A DNA stretch of 64,000 nucleotides from Bdellovibrionales bacterium. GTDB taxonomy: Bacteria; Bdellovibrionota; Bdellovibrionia; Bdellovibrionales; JAMPXM01. Each line of letters opens with the position of its first letter. The stretch's first letter is position 1. Positions 1 to 9,488 of the stretch are shown in pieces. The stretch lies in the NCBI GenBank assembly GCA_005808505.1, contig SYLX01000231.1, forward strand, positions 1 through 64,000. The letters are read 5' to 3'. The notes beneath the pieces are model-generated. The model saw only the letters and a program-made list of their open reading frames with translations. It did not search any database and was not told the DNA's origin. A program made the translations under genes and the position numbers.

Positions 1-42
1 CCTTTGCAGAAGCAGTGCGTGCACGCACTGCTTCTGCAAAGG
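1..42. repeat. Perfect 42-bp palindrome downstream of tamB
   Basis: The first 21 bases (starting CCTTTGCAGAAGCAGTGCGT) are the exact reverse complement of the next 21, so the arms meet without a spacer. It begins 18 bp beyond the tamB stop codon. It could act as a transcript-end hairpin for the minus-strand operon or be one copy of a dispersed palindromic element. The window edge hides what lies beyond it, so no T-tract can be judged. Confidence 0.8.
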
Positions 43-60
43 GAAACGGGTACCACCCTC

Positions 61-2562
61 TTAAAACCGTTTTACCCACTCGATAAGGGCTAAAACGGTC
101 TGCTCGCCCGTCGTTCCTAGACGTTCGACTTCCGATCGGAAGACAAAACCCCGGCTCAATCGTTTATTGAAGCCTACGGTGGAGCTTCCGCCGCTGCCTC
201 CACCTAATTCCAACGAGGCCCCGCCCCCGAGACCTACCCGCGCCGAAACGATCCCTTTTTCGGGATCGTAACCGACCGATTCGATCGGCGTACTCGCGAG
301 AAGATAAAGAGACGAAATACCAAGCGCGGCATCCGCGAATGCTGATTTCAAATTACGAACGGAGCTTGCTTGATCTTCTTCGAGATCCGAGAGCGGACGA
401 CCGAAGAGAAGGACCGAGAGAATTTGGTCATCCTCAAGTGGCGGGTCGCTCGCAAAGCGCACTTGCGGATCCGCCGTATCGCCGAGAACGAGCATCACGA
501 TGTCGTAATCAAGATAGTGTACGGTAACTTGACCGTTCATGCGCTGCTGACCTGACTCCAAAAGGTCCAAGCGCAGCTCTTCGAGCACGGCATTCCGGCG
601 GAATAAATCGACCGGCGTTCGGCCGATTACGATTGAACCCGTAATCGGTGACGGCTCTTGAGCGCGCGCTTGCTCCTCTTGACTTGGCTTCACGGGAACT
701 TCGTTCGTGAGGCCCGAGGTCATTGCGGAAACCGATCCGCGAGCGTCGTCATCTAAGAGCTCGCGATTTGTATCGGGGCGCGCGCGGTCATTGTAAACGA
801 TATCCAGATCGATCGGGATCGCGCTCTTAGTCAGATTCGTCGCGATCTGAATCGCCTGAGGCTGCGTCGTCGCCACGCGAAGACGGAAGTCCATTGGTTC
901 GCGAGGCTTCGGCTTCTCTGCGGTTTTCGCTTGCTTGATTGGGCCAAAGCGAGCGTCTGGTGCAAAGCGCGGTGGAACTCGCAGATCGAAGCGAGGAGCC
1001 GAAAGCCTCAGACGATCGATGAAGAGCGTGGCGTTCGTTGAAGGAATGAGCGCCTCGTTCTTCTTTGAGAGCCCCGTCTCCCCTTCAAAGCGCAAATGAA
1101 TCGCTTGGAAACGCGAATCGAGACGTGTCGCAAGTTGATAGCGAAGAGCGCCTCCGCCCTCATTGATATTCGCTTGCGCGCGCAAACCAATGCCGCCATC
1201 CAACACGTTGAGAGGAGCAGGTACGGCAAACGGCGTCCTTCTCAACAAATCAACGATGCGCTGGAACTTGTCGCCAAGAATCTCGAGCGAACCTTCGACG
1301 GAGTAGCGTGGATCTTTCTCCGGCTCCATCAGGAAACTTCCGGCGAGATTCGTTTTCGCCTTCACGATTCCTTTGTGATCGAGATCCAGATCAAATTCGA
1401 AGTCCGCCTCTTTCGTATCGCCAAAAAGAATCCGGGTTAGGCGAAGCTCAAACGCCGGCGCAAGCGTGAAGAAGTCGCGGTTCTGGAGAAGGCTTTTCTC
1501 CTGAAGCTGCAAACGAACTGTTTGGGGGCCGCAGGAGAGTGCGCCCGTTTTTTCATCGACGTTTGCGCGGATTCCGCAATTCACGAAATCAAGGGCGCGG
1601 ACCTGCGAACCTTGCGCCCCGAACTTTGATGAGAACTTTCCATTGAAGAGGGCTTCGCGCAGCGCCCCTTCCAAACGAGCTTCGCGGATCGCTTTGATTC
1701 CTTTGAACTTCGTGCCGATGCGGAAGTCGAGCGAACGCCACGACTCGATATCGGCGTCCGCTTTCAAGTCGATGCTGGTGCGCGCTTTTAGACGAACGTT
1801 TCCGTCAGCAAAGAGCTTCCAGATCCTGGGTCCTTCCCCTTGCGCACCGGGATCTTTTAGAAAATTTTCGGGACGAATGAGACGGATCAAGGCGCCAGCG
1901 CGAAGTGGCCCGCCATCGGCCGCAAACTCACGAAGCTCGGCCCGAATTTCACGTTCAGGTTCGTTGGTCGTGAGATCAAACGAAGCCCGATAGGCCGTGT
2001 CAGGATTTAATTTGAGCGCCATCGATTTGATCTCGATGTGACTTCCTTCGATTCGCCACTTCGGGAGCACTTCTTTTCGCAAAAATTCTACTAGATCGAA
2101 CTGACTGGGCTCTTCTTTCTTTTCGCTCTCGGGAAATTTCGTGACGTCGACATTGACGTCTCCGCCCGTCATGACGATCGGGTCGATCCACGCAAGCTGG
2201 GGCATCCAGAACGGAGCTCCTTCAGGTCGATCGGCGCTGAAGCCACCTGCAAGGCCAAGCCGAATATCGGCAAAGCACGTGTCGACCGCTTCACCTTCGT
2301 ACCGCACACAGAGGTTCTTTGTTTGGAGCTTCAAGTATTTCGCAAACAAGCGATTTTCAGGGCGCAAAATTTCAAACTGCGCATCGTCGAATTTCAGTTC
2401 GACAGTTGCGGGCATCACCTTGGCGAGTGCCCACCGGATTCTATCGGGCCCGATTTTGAACTCAGGCGTGACAAAGAAAAATCCTACCAAGCCGACCACG
2501 AGGGTCACGACTACGAGCAGGAGGACCGCGAGGACCTTGATCAAACCTTTCACGACTGCCAT
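61..2562 (-). CDS. tamB: TamB-like translocation and assembly module protein
   Basis: This 833-residue protein has one N-terminal membrane anchor (about residues 7-31), a long beta-rich AsmA-like periplasmic body and the C-terminal TamB (DUF490) domain from about residue 620. That domain carries the family-type stretch PPLEDDQILSVLLFGR and ends in IEWVKRF, like outer-membrane-interacting TamB tails. TamB bridges inner and outer membranes and works with TamA in barrel assembly or lipid transport. It is shorter than the enterobacterial protein (about 1250 residues). Its ATG overlaps the TamA stop by one base (TGATG), implying coupled translation as the last gene of the operon. Assignment rests on the C-terminal domain and gene order. 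Confidence 0.88.
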   Translation of the reverse strand: MAVVKGLIKVLAVLLLVVVTLVVGLVGFFFVTPEFKIGPDRIRWALAKVMPATVELKFDDAQFEILRPENRLFAKYLKLQTKNLCVRYEGEAVDTCFADIRLGLAGGFSADRPEGAPFWMPQLAWIDPIVMTGGDVNVDVTKFPESEKKEEPSQFDLVEFLRKEVLPKWRIEGSHIEIKSMALKLNPDTAYRASFDLTTNEPEREIRAELREFAADGGPLRAGALIRLIRPENFLKDPGAQGEGPRIWKLFADGNVRLKARTSIDLKADADIESWRSLDFRIGTKFKGIKAIREARLEGALREALFNGKFSSKFGAQGSQVRALDFVNCGIRANVDEKTGALSCGPQTVRLQLQEKSLLQNRDFFTLAPAFELRLTRILFGDTKEADFEFDLDLDHKGIVKAKTNLAGSFLMEPEKDPRYSVEGSLEILGDKFQRIVDLLRRTPFAVPAPLNVLDGGIGLRAQANINEGGGALRYQLATRLDSRFQAIHLRFEGETGLSKKNEALIPSTNATLFIDRLRLSAPRFDLRVPPRFAPDARFGPIKQAKTAEKPKPREPMDFRLRVATTQPQAIQIATNLTKSAIPIDLDIVYNDRARPDTNRELLDDDARGSVSAMTSGLTNEVPVKPSQEEQARAQEPSPITGSIVIGRTPVDLFRRNAVLEELRLDLLESGQQRMNGQVTVHYLDYDIVMLVLGDTADPQVRFASDPPLEDDQILSVLLFGRPLSDLEEDQASSVRNLKSAFADAALGISSLYLLASTPIESVGYDPEKGIVSARVGLGGGASLELGGGSGGSSTVGFNKRLSRGFVFRSEVERLGTTGEQTVLALIEWVKRF

Positions 2563-4439
2563 CAGAACTCCTCTCCGAAGGTGAAGCCGAAACGGAAGTT
2601 TCTATCGTAGCCCTGGGACCCAGCCGGTTCTTCCAAAGCGAATCTCTGCGCAACGTACGCACGCAAGGTACCCACGGGGGATTCCCAACGTACGCCGAGA
2701 CCTGGCGACATCAAAATGGGTTTTTCTAAAGCGAAAGATTTTCCGCCAAGTAAGCCCGCATCTAAAAATCCGAAGACGTCCGCGCGCCGGAAGAGAACTT
2801 TATGCAAACGGGCTTCAAAACCGGTGGTTGCTCCCGAGAGAGCACCAAGACCTGAGCGAGGAAGACTTCGAGATTCAAACCCTCTTAAATCGCGCTCGCC
2901 ACCGAGGAAAGTCAAAAAGCGGAGTGGGAGACGAGATTGAAGATCTCCGTCTTCCGGAGAGAAAACCGAGCTCAAGCTATAACGAAGACCGAGAATCAAT
3001 AGCGGCGGATCATAGCGTCCGATGTCCCAAAGTTTTTCGCCGCTGATTTCCAGTCGTTGTGCAGTTACGGGCGAAGCCCAGCTTCTTTGCGTCGCTAGGA
3101 AAGCTCCTCGCACAAACTCCCCTTTGCGCGGGCTTGTATTGAAGAACTCGAAGTCGTGACTGATCCACTCGGTGTTGACTTCCAAGAGTGCGAGCGAAGT
3201 ATCCGAACCTTCGCCGCGGAAAATCCGCTGCGCTTGGTAAGAGGGACCCACGCGAACTTCCAGCTGACCGTCGGTGAACTCGTGATTCCAGCCGTGGAAA
3301 AGACCGGGCGCCACGTTTTCGAAGTCGCGGGCACTCTCAGCCGTGTGCTCGTACGTAACGTTGGGTTCGAGAAATGACCTTGCCTCCGAGGTTGAGTAAT
3401 ACCAGCGGTAACGCGAGTTCAAGATCTGGCTGTTCACGTTCGGTTCGCGGTAAGACAAATTGAGGCGAGCTTCCGCGGAGGAAGCACTCTCCCCGATTCG
3501 GTTCTGTCGAAGGATCACGCGCAAACGCGCGCCGCGGTCGTTGCTGTAGCCAGCACCGACTCGAACCGTGCGCGAAGGACCAAGATTTACGTCACGAACA
3601 ATGGTGACGGTTGCGGGCTGACCGGGCGAAGTCGGAAGCGGCTCGCATCGGGCCGAGAGAAGGAGCGTTTGTAGAAAACCGTCTTCTTGAGTGCGACGGC
3701 GTGTCAGCGAGATCAGTCGTTCGCGATAAACTTGGCCGACCTTAAAGGCGTTGTAGCGATCGAGAACGCCGGGACGTAGCCCCGTGTCCCCCGTATCTTC
3801 AATGCCGCTGATAATGCGAAGTTCACCGGGCCTGAGTTCGACGACCGCTTCGCCCGTGAGAGGATCGGCACGGCTTTCTGCCGTCGCGCAGGCGTAGCCT
3901 TCGTCTTTGATCTGCGACAGCGCCCAACCTTGAAGATCGTTGAGTAGAGGCGGCGTAAGAGGTTGCCCGATGACGAGTCGGCGCGTGGGCGGAACCCATG
4001 TGGATGGTCCACCCGTGATCGTAAATTTCGATAATTTACTCTGCCCGCCCGGTCGAACAAACAGGATCTCGCCGTCTTGGATGAACTCAGGCTGGTGATG
4101 AGCCCGCGCCTGCAAAAATCCTTTTAGAAAATAAGCCGCTTGGTTGGGAGGAATAGTTGCCCAAGGCGTTCCCACGTTATCTTGCGTAGAGTCGCCGCAG
4201 AGAAGGCGAGTTTCCATCGGACCAAAATCAAAATCGCCGCGATTTTCCATGCGAATCGTGGGGCAAAGCTCGGCAAATGCACCCGCTTCGGGACGCGCGC
4301 GAAAACCCGGCTCAGAGCGAGGCAGAAGAGACGGCGTTGGAGCTCCTTCCTCAGGCGCTGGTGCTTCCTGCGCATGCGAACGGACCGAAGCCGCAAGCGC
4401 GAGGCTCACGGCAAAGAAAGCGAGAATAAAAAGTCTCAA
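2562..4439 (-). CDS. tamA: TamA/BamA-like Omp85 outer-membrane protein
   Basis: The 625-residue protein starts with a signal peptide (MRLFILAFFAVSLALAASV...HAQ), followed by a POTRA-like periplasmic region to roughly residue 290 and a C-terminal 16-strand-type Omp85 barrel. The barrel contains the conserved GGERDLRGFESR (RGF loop) motif and SPGLGVRWESPVGTLR near the end. Omp85 proteins insert barrels into the outer membrane; the adjacent tamB makes TamA the best call. The start is TTG, overlapping the upstream stop as TTGA, and is preceded by GAGGAG. The final residue is Phe, as usual for outer-membrane barrels. Confidence 0.88.
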   Translation of the reverse strand: MRLFILAFFAVSLALAASVRSHAQEAPAPEEGAPTPSLLPRSEPGFRARPEAGAFAELCPTIRMENRGDFDFGPMETRLLCGDSTQDNVGTPWATIPPNQAAYFLKGFLQARAHHQPEFIQDGEILFVRPGGQSKLSKFTITGGPSTWVPPTRRLVIGQPLTPPLLNDLQGWALSQIKDEGYACATAESRADPLTGEAVVELRPGELRIISGIEDTGDTGLRPGVLDRYNAFKVGQVYRERLISLTRRRTQEDGFLQTLLLSARCEPLPTSPGQPATVTIVRDVNLGPSRTVRVGAGYSNDRGARLRVILRQNRIGESASSAEARLNLSYREPNVNSQILNSRYRWYYSTSEARSFLEPNVTYEHTAESARDFENVAPGLFHGWNHEFTDGQLEVRVGPSYQAQRIFRGEGSDTSLALLEVNTEWISHDFEFFNTSPRKGEFVRGAFLATQRSWASPVTAQRLEISGEKLWDIGRYDPPLLILGLRYSLSSVFSPEDGDLQSRLPLRFLTFLGGERDLRGFESRSLPRSGLGALSGATTGFEARLHKVLFRRADVFGFLDAGLLGGKSFALEKPILMSPGLGVRWESPVGTLRAYVAQRFALEEPAGSQGYDRNFRFGFTFGEEF

Positions 4440-6751
4440 GTGGTTCTCCTCAACCGTTTGATGAGTCGGGGCAGTAAGAATGAGAAGAGGCTCAGGGCAA
4501 TCAAGACCCAGAGAAGTCCATACCAGCTTCGGGTATCTGACAAACCGACAGCTGAATTAGAAAGCAGTGTCAATGCGAGGACGCCAGGTGATAATCCGAT
4601 CATCGTGCCGAGAACGTAATTACGCAGCGGCACGCGCAAACCGCCCGCAACGATCCCCACGGCCGTAAAAGGGGCGATCGGAGCTAACCTTACGGCAACG
4701 ACCGCCCAAACCCCGCCGCGGCTCATTTGATCTGAGAGTTTCTGCACCCAAGGTCGATTGAGAACTCGACTCTTCGACCAAGCCCAGTAACGACCAATGC
4801 CGTACATCGCAGTTGCCGAAAGCGTTGCGCCTGCGAGCGCCAGCACCACGGCTTGCTCCGCCGGAAACGCGATCGCAACTCCGAGGATCATGGCGGTAAC
4901 TGGCACAAGGATCAGAGAACCAATCACAAAGCCGATGAGCACGACGGGAAACGCCCACGACTGCTCGCGAAAGGCTGCAAGCTGCGATGCGATCTTTTCA
5001 GCATCCCAAGATCGAGACCACATCCATGCGTTCTCAACAAGCTGCGCCGGGCTCGGCCAGTTAGATAATGAAGCAGGCAGTCTTCCTTGCGCTTCAAGAT
5101 GCGACATCAAGAAGAGTCCGAGGGTGACAACTAAAACAAGGGTAGCCGCCATCACGTGGCGCGCTCGCCAAAGACGATCGGCGAACCAACGCCGGATGCC
5201 GTTGGGCTCGCTCGGATCAACCCAATCTTTCGGCGGTGCAACTTTACGGACCCACTCTGGCACAGTCGGATGGATCGGCACTAAAGTCCGCTTACCACCT
5301 AAAAAAGATTCGACGGTTTTGACGAGCGAACCGTTGATTCTAAAACGCGCCTCGAATTCGTTACTCGCAACTCCTAGGTGTTCACCGAGAAGGTCCGCAC
5401 GAAGTTTTGCAAACGCCTCGCGCACCTCTTTGCGACCCAGAGCTTCGACCGACAGATCGCATTCGGTATCAAGCCCCATGGAGCGTGAATTCATATTTGC
5501 GGAGCCGATGCGCAAGAAGACATCGTCAACCACCATCACTTTTGAGTGGACTTTGACGTAGCCCTCTTCAAGGCCGGGTACGATCGGATGATAAGCGCGG
5601 AAGCGGCCGAAGCGATCCGCTTTCTCGACGATGCGAAGAGCTTCTGATCGAAGGAGGCCCATCGTGCTCTCCTCAATCCACCCCGTCTGGTCGCGCGGAA
5701 GAACCATCACGAACTCAGGACCTTCTGGTTCTTTGAGCCGATCGGCGATCGCGTGCGCCACGTCACTTGAGGTGAAGTACTGGTTCTCGATGTAAACGTA
5801 CTTTCGAGCCGATCGAATCGCATCCAGGAAAAGCTTCTGCACTTCGCAGACAGGCGTTTGCGCGCCGAACGCTTTTTCAGCGTAGGCAAGTGGAAGCGTG
5901 CGCGAGATCGCAAACTCAACATCGCGCAAGTTTTCAGATGCACCCGCGGGCCACGGAGCTTGCGTGTTAGCTCGAGGTGCCGAGCGGTCCAACACCTCTC
6001 CGGTCGCCACTTTCCACCGCTCGCGAACCAGATCTCCGAGTGTTCGTGCAACTTCACCTTCCACGCAGAGCTGAACGTCATGGAAAGGTCCGTAGACGTG
6101 ACCACCCGGATCCACCCGGCGCAGATCAACACCCTTGTGTTCGGGCGTATCCCAACGACGCTGCGTAATATCGAGGCCACCCGAAAATGCAACTTGATCA
6201 TCGACGACTACGATCTTCTGATGATGGCTAGCTAACGTCGGATGTTCGCGATCTAGAACAAATCGGAGTCGATCCGTGGAAAGAGAAGAATATTTGAAGC
6301 TCGGCAGCCCTTCGCGCTCAAAGAGATAGATGAAAGCGAAGTCCCAGCTCAAAACATAGATCCGGAGATCAGGTCTCGCATCGGTGAGGGCTTTTAAAAA
6401 AGTGCCGAGTTGAATCGACTCGCGCCATTCGTGACCGGGAACCGCTACGCCCTCTGGCCACGGAAGCTCCGTGCGCGTATCCGTATCCCAACCGACGATA
6501 ATGAGTTGCTTCTCGGCTTGCGCCGCGGCTTCTACAAAAGCGCGGAAGAAAGCATCGGCGTCGATCAAAAACGAGGCTCGTTTAGCCTTGCCAGCGAGCC
6601 AGAAATTTCTGTCGGGACGAAAGATCGATGATGGCAAAACGCTCGGCTCCTCGCTTTTCGCATGGCGTTTGAGGCGATGCAAACTGAGGGAGAAAAGAGA
6701 GTTCGCTAGCGGGTCGTTGATGGCTTCATTTTGAGTCTCTCCCGCTCTCAT
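4436..6751 (-). CDS. Phospholipase D / VTT (TVP38-DedA) domain fusion protein
   Basis: The 771-residue protein has two HKD motifs (H177-x-K179...D184 in HHQKIVVVDD and H402-x-K404 in VHSKVMVVDD), the signature of phospholipase D/cardiolipin synthase enzymes. After a membrane segment near residue 530, the C-terminal third is a polytopic VTT (TVP38/TMEM64, DedA-like) domain with the family GxxxF/G-rich pattern around SRGGVWAVVAVRLAPIAPFT. VTT proteins are linked to lipid scrambling. It likely hydrolyses or exchanges phospholipid head groups at the inner membrane. It is the first gene of an operon with tamA and tamB (4-nt overlap). No clear Shine-Dalgarno precedes the ATG, so a downstream start is possible. 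Confidence 0.9.
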   Translation of the reverse strand: MRAGETQNEAINDPLANSLFSLSLHRLKRHAKSEEPSVLPSSIFRPDRNFWLAGKAKRASFLIDADAFFRAFVEAAAQAEKQLIIVGWDTDTRTELPWPEGVAVPGHEWRESIQLGTFLKALTDARPDLRIYVLSWDFAFIYLFEREGLPSFKYSSLSTDRLRFVLDREHPTLASHHQKIVVVDDQVAFSGGLDITQRRWDTPEHKGVDLRRVDPGGHVYGPFHDVQLCVEGEVARTLGDLVRERWKVATGEVLDRSAPRANTQAPWPAGASENLRDVEFAISRTLPLAYAEKAFGAQTPVCEVQKLFLDAIRSARKYVYIENQYFTSSDVAHAIADRLKEPEGPEFVMVLPRDQTGWIEESTMGLLRSEALRIVEKADRFGRFRAYHPIVPGLEEGYVKVHSKVMVVDDVFLRIGSANMNSRSMGLDTECDLSVEALGRKEVREAFAKLRADLLGEHLGVASNEFEARFRINGSLVKTVESFLGGKRTLVPIHPTVPEWVRKVAPPKDWVDPSEPNGIRRWFADRLWRARHVMAATLVLVVTLGLFLMSHLEAQGRLPASLSNWPSPAQLVENAWMWSRSWDAEKIASQLAAFREQSWAFPVVLIGFVIGSLILVPVTAMILGVAIAFPAEQAVVLALAGATLSATAMYGIGRYWAWSKSRVLNRPWVQKLSDQMSRGGVWAVVAVRLAPIAPFTAVGIVAGGLRVPLRNYVLGTMIGLSPGVLALTLLSNSAVGLSDTRSWYGLLWVLIALSLFSFLLPRLIKRLRRTT

Positions 6752-7122
6752 GTGAATTGATTAGCGGAACTCCAAGGAACGAGCAATAGACCAGGGACCG
6801 ACTCGATCGGATGTGGCGAAATGACTACAAATCTACAGACGTTCGCCCATTCGAGGTCACAGCGCGGAGGTACAAATCCTGTTGATGCCGAATTCACCCG
6901 CCTGAATTTTTGGCAATTCCGCAATAGAATCTCCACGCGAATCAAATGAGGCGCCCGCGGTTTTTTTTGCTACCGTCTGTCTCAGTGCTCAGCTCGATCG
7001 GCGTCAATGACTGACTAGATCGGTCTGACTAGATCGGACTGATGCGACGGCGAGAGTTTTCCAGCAAGCCTGACGAAAACACCTGGCCGAAACACATTGT
7101 CTAAAACACCCGGAGGTACAGC
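6752..7122. other. Divergent intergenic region
   Basis: About 370 bp separates the PLD-VTT operon from the plus-strand exported protein and presumably holds promoters for both. I see a run of T residues (6961-6968) after a GC-rich stretch but no convincing stem, and a 14-bp tandem duplication at 7011-7038. No open reading frame with a plausible ribosome-binding site is seen. Confidence 0.5.
7011..7038. repeat. 14-bp tandem duplication in promoter region
   Basis: CTGACTAGATCGG(T/A) occurs twice head to tail, followed by the partial third copy CTGATGCGACGG. It lies 85-112 bp before the TTG start at 7123. It could be a protein-binding site or a slipped duplication. Confidence 0.6.
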
Positions 7123-7824
7123 TTGAAAAACGTGAAGGGACGCACGAAGCATTGGACGGTGATCCTTTTGGCGATCGGGATTGTATCTTCATTCGGCGCT
7201 TCAATCGTGCGCGGTCAGAGCGCGCGTCAACCGGAAGCAAAACTTCTCCCTGTCTCTAAATCGCAAGCAACGGAAGTTGTCGGCGCTGACGTCGGTTCGA
7301 TTTCTCTTTCGACCAATTCTTTGGGAACTAGCGGACCGAGGGAGCGAACTTCGAGCTACGATGACCGACGAGTTTCCTCGCTTATCTGCACGATGAGTTC
7401 GTTTTTCTCCATCGATCCCGACGAGATCGTCGACAGCAAAGCGACTTTCGACGGACGCGGACTTTTAAGCTGCCGCAACGATCAAGGCTTCACGACGGAG
7501 CTTCCCGTTCTTGTCGACGTCTCGGCCGAGTTCGTCGGAAGCCAACGTGCACAGGGCGAGATCGCCGTCTCCGGAAACAGCTCGCCTTTTGTCATCCCTC
7601 GCGACGTCAATCAACTTCAAGATGCTTACGTGATTCGTTCTCCTGCGGTGACGACGGTAGCCGCGACGAACGAAGCCAACGACGCTTCACTTCTCTTGCG
7701 TGGTCTTCGCAACGATCTCGTGATGGAATTGAAATTGAACTCTCAAGCGAGCGATTTAAAGGCTTTGAAGATCACGAGCCTTCGCCTTCGCTTTGACGAA
7801 ACGGCCCCTGATTTCGCGCCCTGA
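7123..7824 (+). CDS. Exported protein of unknown function
   Basis: The 233-residue product has a basic N terminus and hydrophobic segment (WTVILLAIGIVSSFGASIV) resembling a Sec signal peptide. The mature part is rich in Ser, Thr and Asp, with two cysteines (ICTMSSFF and LLSCRN) that could form a disulfide. I recognise no family. The chosen start is TTG at 7123, with GGAGG six bases upstream; a GTG three codons later would be too far from that site. It stands alone between a divergent promoter region and another small exported gene, from which a stem-loop separates it. Confidence 0.6.
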   Translation: MKNVKGRTKHWTVILLAIGIVSSFGASIVRGQSARQPEAKLLPVSKSQATEVVGADVGSISLSTNSLGTSGPRERTSSYDDRRVSSLICTMSSFFSIDPDEIVDSKATFDGRGLLSCRNDQGFTTELPVLVDVSAEFVGSQRAQGEIAVSGNSSPFVIPRDVNQLQDAYVIRSPAVTTVAATNEANDASLLLRGLRNDLVMELKLNSQASDLKALKITSLRLRFDETAPDFAP

Positions 7825-7856
7825 CCTGGACCTTTTAAGGTTGTTTCTTCGTTCTG

Positions 7857-7906
7857 CCGACTCCGGATCTTGAATCTCGCTTAAGCACGATTCAAACTGG
7901 AGTCGG
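7857..7906 (+). promoter_or_regulatory. Two-part stem-loop covering the ribosome-binding region of the next gene
   Basis: CCGACTCC (7857-7864) pairs with GGAGTCGG (7899-7906), and inside it TTGAATC (7870-7876) pairs with GATTCAA (7889-7895) around a 12-base loop. The outer 3' arm runs into the GGAGGA ribosome-binding site (7905-7910) of the gene starting at 7917. It may end the upstream transcript or modulate translation of the downstream one. No T-tract follows, which argues against a standard terminator. Confidence 0.55.
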
Positions 7907-7916
7907 AGGATCGCCG

Positions 7917-8339
7917 ATGCCATCACTACAGACTTCCCTTCTCGTTCTCGGTTTTTCGCTTTCGATCGCCTCGCCCGCCGTCGCGCAGGCTCCTAAAAAG
8001 AAAAGCAAAAATGAACAAGCCGAATCGGTGAAAACCCGCAAAGATTTGCTTGAGCAGACGATCATGACGCTGAACAAAAACAAGAAGTGCCAAGTCGATG
8101 GCGAATGCGAAGCGCTCGAGATGGGCTCGAGAATTTGCGGCGGCCCAAGTCAGTACTTGATTGTGTCGCTTTCGAATCCGCAGTTCTCTTCGGTGAAAGC
8201 AAAAGTCACTGAATACACGGCAGTTGAAAAGGAACTTAATCTCGTTGATCCGCCGAACGATTGCCCACCGGCACCGAATCAGCCCGACCCGAAATGCTCA
8301 AAAGAAAAAGAAGAGTGCTACAACGGACCTCGGCGATAA
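7917..8339 (+). CDS. Small secreted cysteine-containing protein
   Basis: The 140-residue protein has a clear signal peptide (about residues 1-23, ending PAVAQA). The mature protein is highly charged and has six cysteines, including the pair in KKCQVDGECEALEMGSRICGGPSQY. A C-x5-C spacing followed by mG..iCGGP is seen in a small family of exported proteins of unknown role. The cysteines probably form disulfides in the periplasm or outside the cell. The start ATG has GGAGGA seven bases upstream. No function is proposed. Confidence 0.65.
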   Translation: MPSLQTSLLVLGFSLSIASPAVAQAPKKKSKNEQAESVKTRKDLLEQTIMTLNKNKKCQVDGECEALEMGSRICGGPSQYLIVSLSNPQFSSVKAKVTEYTAVEKELNLVDPPNDCPPAPNQPDPKCSKEKEECYNGPRR

Positions 8340-8363
8340 ATCGCGCGCTCCCTTTAGGCCAGA

Positions 8364-9347
8364 TCAGCTAGGCAGATCAGTTACGAGCGGCCCGCTTTGC
8401 ATATCGTACTTGAACAATCGATAGAGCTCTCGATTCACGGGCCCGATTTGACCGGGGCCTCCGCCGACCGCGCGGCTCTCAAAGAGCGTCACGGGTAAAC
8501 AGTCGAGAGTTGTTCCGAGCATCATGGCCTCGGCCGCATTGAAAACATCTTCTTTCGTGATGTGCGCGTTCCGCACGCTTCGCAAGATGCCTTTCGGAAC
8601 GAGATGTTTTTCCGCAAGCTCCATCGCGCGAACAGCGGTGACTCCTTTGAGAGTTCGCGAAAATCCGGGGACAAGAAAATCCCCCTCTTTCGTGACGATC
8701 GCAAAGTTTTCGGTTGATGACTCCGCTAAATATCCGTTCTCGTCCTTGGAGACCGAGAAGTCGACACCGCGGTCCATCGCCTCTTTTTTCATGAGAACAT
8801 TCGGAAGATAGTTGCAGCTCTTTACGGTAGCGAAAATCCCCTCTTTCACCGGGATGGAGCTCACCATCACGCTTACGCCTTTGTCGTACTTCTCCTGAAG
8901 CAAACTGCGAAGCGGCGTGATGACCAAGTAAACCTGCGCGGAGATGACCTCATAGGGGTTCGTCGTGAAACCTCCAGGACCTCGAGAGATGTAGAACCTC
9001 AGGAGAGCGTGGATCGCATTTGAAGCTTTCGTAGTCTCCACGCAGATCTCGCGTAACTCCTGAATGGAATGAGGAAGTTTGAGGCTCACCATTTCAGCTG
9101 AGCGCGCGAGCCGCTCCAAATGGCGATCGAGCGCGTAGATCTTGCAGTCGACGCATTTGATCGCTTCAAAAACGCCATCCCCCCGATGAACCATGTGATC
9201 ATCGATCGGAAGCATCATCAGCTCTGGGTCCGTCACGATGCCGCCGTACCAACTCGAGTACATAGCCATGTAGTCTTTTCGTGAGGGATGAGGAGTCTGT
9301 TCCAACCGACGAACGACATCATCGAAGCTGAGCCGTGTGAGTGCCAT
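8364..9347 (-). CDS. Class IV PLP-dependent aminotransferase (BCAT/D-amino-acid transaminase type)
   Basis: The 327-residue protein has the fold-type IV aminotransferase signature: R55GDGVFEAI near the N terminus, the pyridoxal-phosphate lysine K176 in ATVKSCNYLPNVLMKKEA, and LAESSTENFAIV downstream. Members include branched-chain aminotransferase, D-alanine transaminase and aminodeoxychorismate lyase, and the sequence alone does not settle the substrate. It has about 25 residues more at the N terminus than the usual 280-310 residue enzymes. It is monocistronic and divergent from uppP. A GAGAG ribosome-binding site precedes the ATG. Confidence 0.85.
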   Translation of the reverse strand: MALTRLSFDDVVRRLEQTPHPSRKDYMAMYSSWYGGIVTDPELMMLPIDDHMVHRGDGVFEAIKCVDCKIYALDRHLERLARSAEMVSLKLPHSIQELREICVETTKASNAIHALLRFYISRGPGGFTTNPYEVISAQVYLVITPLRSLLQEKYDKGVSVMVSSIPVKEGIFATVKSCNYLPNVLMKKEAMDRGVDFSVSKDENGYLAESSTENFAIVTKEGDFLVPGFSRTLKGVTAVRAMELAEKHLVPKGILRSVRNAHITKEDVFNAAEAMMLGTTLDCLPVTLFESRAVGGGPGQIGPVNRELYRLFKYDMQSGPLVTDLPS

Positions 9348-9488
9348 CTCTCTACCTCATCTGTCTGCGGTTACGAGCTGATCTTCACTAAATTAAAACC
9401 TGGATCTTTTCCTTCAGCAACGCCCGTGTTTCGCAACGACCACTTACGATCGTTGACTTTGGCTACGTGCCCTCGGGACACTTGGGGA

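Noticed and set aside
6959-6968. T-run after GCGCCCGCGG as a terminator
   Set aside because: There is no stable stem before the T-run, and no gene in this direction that would need it.
9288-9488. N-terminal extension of uppP starting at 9288
   Set aside because: It gives 67 extra residues with no membrane character and no ribosome-binding site; UppP normally begins at the ATG chosen.
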